Under the pieces are notes generated by a model, which was given only the letters and a program-made list of their open reading frames with translations, was not told where the DNA came from and searched no databases. DNA of 6,105 nt from Proteobacteria bacterium UBA7821 (GTDB taxonomy: Bacteria; Pseudomonadota; Gammaproteobacteria; Comchoanobacterales; Comchoanobacteraceae): assembly GCA_002480165.1 (NCBI GenBank), contig DLBP01000014.1:16701-22805 (forward strand), given 5' to 3'. A program made the translations under genes and the position numbers. How positions within the stretch are numbered: the stretch's first letter is position 1; each line of letters opens with the position of its first letter. Below are positions 4,487 through 6,105 of the stretch, piece by piece.

Positions 4487-6105
4487 TAAGTAGTGACCTC
4501 ATCTGATAATAACCTCATGTCGATAAAGCCAAAGCCAAGCTCACGAGTGTCGTTATTCACACCCACAGATTTTGGCGTAGTTGGTTTATCTATCTCAAAA
4601 CGGATGGTGTACTTATGATCTTGGGCATCAGGTAACGCAAATGTAAATTGCTTTGGCTTGGCCTCGCCCACAGAAATTTGAATATTGCCGACTGGTTCAT
4701 CATTTATAAAAACACTGGCCGTTTGCTTGGGGTTTTTAGGCGTAATGAAAGCTTGTAAATTGAAGGTAACAGATTTAGCGTTGCAATCTGATTCAGTTTG
4801 AAATTCAATCTCAGCTTGACCTCCGTCAGACCAACGACCCCATGGTTCCTTCGAAGACAGACCCGTGTTTACTACATCGTCACGACTAAAAGAAAATACG
4901 TCATTGAAGACTATTGGCGAATACATCTCATAAATTAATACTTCACGCAACTCATCCAAAGATGCTGCCTTATATCTTGACCAATGTTTAGGTTTGAATG
5001 TGTGAAGGCGATCGTAACCGTCAGCATGTCTATTTGCATTACTACCGTGATATATCCAAAAGTCGTGTAACCGCTGCTGGGTGTTCTCCAATTTCTTCAA
5101 TGAGATTGTGCCAGAATCGTTAAGGTTACCGCACTGCATGAGATCGCAAACTGTCGCACCGATGTCGATAATAGAGACAACATTGTCTTTAACCCTGAAG
5201 CTATGCTGGGAATCAAAATCTTTGAACATTATTAGGGGGTTATATGCGCCAAGTGGTTTTATATTATCCATAGACAGAAAGTCAGCGTTGCTATGAAAGT
5301 AATCCGGATTTTCCTGGACAACCTTTCTTGCATTTATATTGGCTTCAAAGCCGTGGTCGGACATAAAAAAGATAGCTGTATTATCATATGCACCAATCTC
5401 TTTTAACTTTTCGATCACTGTTGAGGTACGTGTCGACATGAAATTAATTGTATCGATAAAGCCGCTAACATTCTGCTTCTGATGTAATGTGTTCTTATCA
5501 TATAACTGGCCAGAGTCATTTATCATAAATGGCTGATGACTGAAAAAAAAGTGAATGAAAATCATATTGCCAGGCAAAGTTTCGTCATAAACAATATGAT
5601 TTGGCAACTTTTCTAATAGCCTAGAGTCAAATTTCCAGTTGTGTTTATTAAAGGAATGATGAAGACCCTTCAGGATACTTAATTTGGCAGCATTAAGCCC
5701 AAAAGCATTGTTCAGGGCATAAAAATATAGCAGTGACGGGTTTTGTTTTTGGCTCAAATTTAGACGTTGAGCTAGACGTCGAGCTGGATAATAGATCTCA
5801 CTTTTTATCCCACTAACTGATGATTTATTAAGAAAGTTATCCTCTGACTTGATCGAAGACTGAAGTGTTTCACTGTTATCATTAACCGGGCGTGTGAGAA
5901 AAAAACCGGACAGGCTATATTCTGTATTTGGATATGTTGTTACTGAGTTTGGATAGAAATCAAAACCACTCAATGTGTTTTTAAATGCTTTTCCATCTTC
6001 TGAATCAATGAAGCCATTAAATGCGCTGCCTTGAATTTGATCAAAACTCAAGATGAGGACGTTTTTCTTCCCGAGAGTAATTGTTTTCGTTTCATTTGTT
6101 GAAAA
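4486..6105 (-). CDS. Alkaline-phosphatase-superfamily (sulfatase / phosphoglycerol- or phosphoethanolamine-transferase-like) membrane enzyme, 5' end beyond the window
   Basis: The frame is open to the right edge (540 codons including TAA 4486-4488); no true start is seen. A TTG at 6049-6051 lies inside the first catalytic strand (N-V-L-I-L-S-F-D), so it is not a start. Counting from the edge: D22 is a metal ligand; T61 in T-Y-P-N-T-E-Y-S-L is the probable nucleophile, and no Cys-x-Pro-x-Arg sulfatase motif is present; H-F-F-F-S-H-Q-P-F at 185-193 resembles the substrate-side histidine strand; I-F-F-M-S-D-H-G at 245-252 gives metal ligands Asp and His. This favours a phospho-group transferase or hydrolase of the LtaS/EptA/OpgB kind over a true sulfatase. 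About 438-540 form a beta-rich C-terminal domain ending S-V-G-V-N-N-D-T-R-E-L-G-F-G-F, as in accessory domains of surface-glycan membrane proteins. Membrane helices are expected upstream, outside the window. The substrate is unknown. Confidence 0.82.
   Translation of the reverse strand, partial: FSTNETKTITLGKKNVLILSFDQIQGSAFNGFIDSEDGKAFKNTLSGFDFYPNSVTTYPNTEYSLSGFFLTRPVNDNSETLQSSIKSEDNFLNKSSVSGIKSEIYYPARRLAQRLNLSQKQNPSLLYFYALNNAFGLNAAKLSILKGLHHSFNKHNWKFDSRLLEKLPNHIVYDETLPGNMIFIHFFFSHQPFMINDSGQLYDKNTLHQKQNVSGFIDTINFMSTRTSTVIEKLKEIGAYDNTAIFFMSDHGFEANINARKVVQENPDYFHSNADFLSMDNIKPLGAYNPLIMFKDFDSQHSFRVKDNVVSIIDIGATVCDLMQCGNLNDSGTISLKKLENTQQRLHDFWIYHGSNANRHADGYDRLHTFKPKHWSRYKAASLDELREVLIYEMYSPIVFNDVFSFSRDDVVNTGLSSKEPWGRWSDGGQAEIEFQTESDCNAKSVTFNLQAFITPKNPKQTASVFINDEPVGNIQISVGEAKPKQFTFALPDAQDHKYTIRFEIDKPTTPKSVGVNNDTRELGFGFIDMRLLSDEVTT

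Noticed and set aside
5081..5296. Plus-strand 71-codon ORF inside the sulfatase-like gene
   Set aside because: Antisense shadow of the catalytic domain; no ribosome-binding site or motif.
6049..6051. TTG as the start of the sulfatase-like gene
   Set aside because: The frame is open for 18 more codons to the window edge, and the catalytic strand N-V-L-I-L-S-F-D spans this TTG, so the real start is outside the window.

Overview
The window comes from a low-GC proteobacterium. It reads as a mosaic: two compact operons on the minus strand, with a small patch of phage and mobile-element debris between them. A host-associated or intracellular gammaproteobacterium (Legionella/Coxiella-like) or an alphaproteobacterial endosymbiont would fit the AT-rich coding, the decaying genes and the style of the phage lysozyme. 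That taxonomic guess is weak, because nothing here is a phylogenetic marker.

Region 1 (about 1-2600, minus strand) is an operon headed by a type IV (AbiE-family) toxin-antitoxin pair: an intact AbiEi-like winged-helix antitoxin (1718-2566) followed by an intact AbiEii-like nucleotidyltransferase (936-1721). Two more genes follow with exactly the same ATGA stop/start overlaps: a calcineurin-like metallophosphoesterase (178-939) and a RimJ/RimL-type GNAT acetyltransferase (from 181 past the left edge). Both trailing genes are broken by in-frame stop codons. The phosphoesterase has also lost two expected metal-ligand histidines. All four genes were once translationally chained, so the ancestor was probably a four-gene unit in which only the toxin-antitoxin core has stayed intact.

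Region 2 (about 2567-3372) holds no intact gene. Reading the minus strand towards the antitoxin, it contains the C-terminal end of an unrecognised protein (stop at 2980), then a small Ash/Icd-like phage ORF remnant (2728-2916), then a stretch resembling a phage C4-type antisense RNA locus (about 2616-2760), and finally inverted repeats and a weak promoter next to the antitoxin start. On the plus strand, 3127-3372 is a recognisable GH24 phage lysozyme fragment. It has lost its start codon, its catalytic glutamate and its C-terminal half.

Region 3 (3359-6105, minus strand) is a second tight operon: the C-terminal part of an alkaline-phosphatase-superfamily (sulfatase/phosphoglycerol-transferase-like) membrane enzyme, open at the right edge, overlapping by one base (TAATG) a short YidC/Oxa1 paralogue with its own signal peptide. 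The YidC stop codon lies inside the lysozyme debris, so the two regions were joined right at the end of this gene.

The best candidates for something undescribed are the four-gene AbiE-phosphoesterase-acetyltransferase operon sitting downstream of a possible C4-type phage regulator, and the dedicated YidC paralogue coupled to one envelope phospho-transferase-like enzyme.
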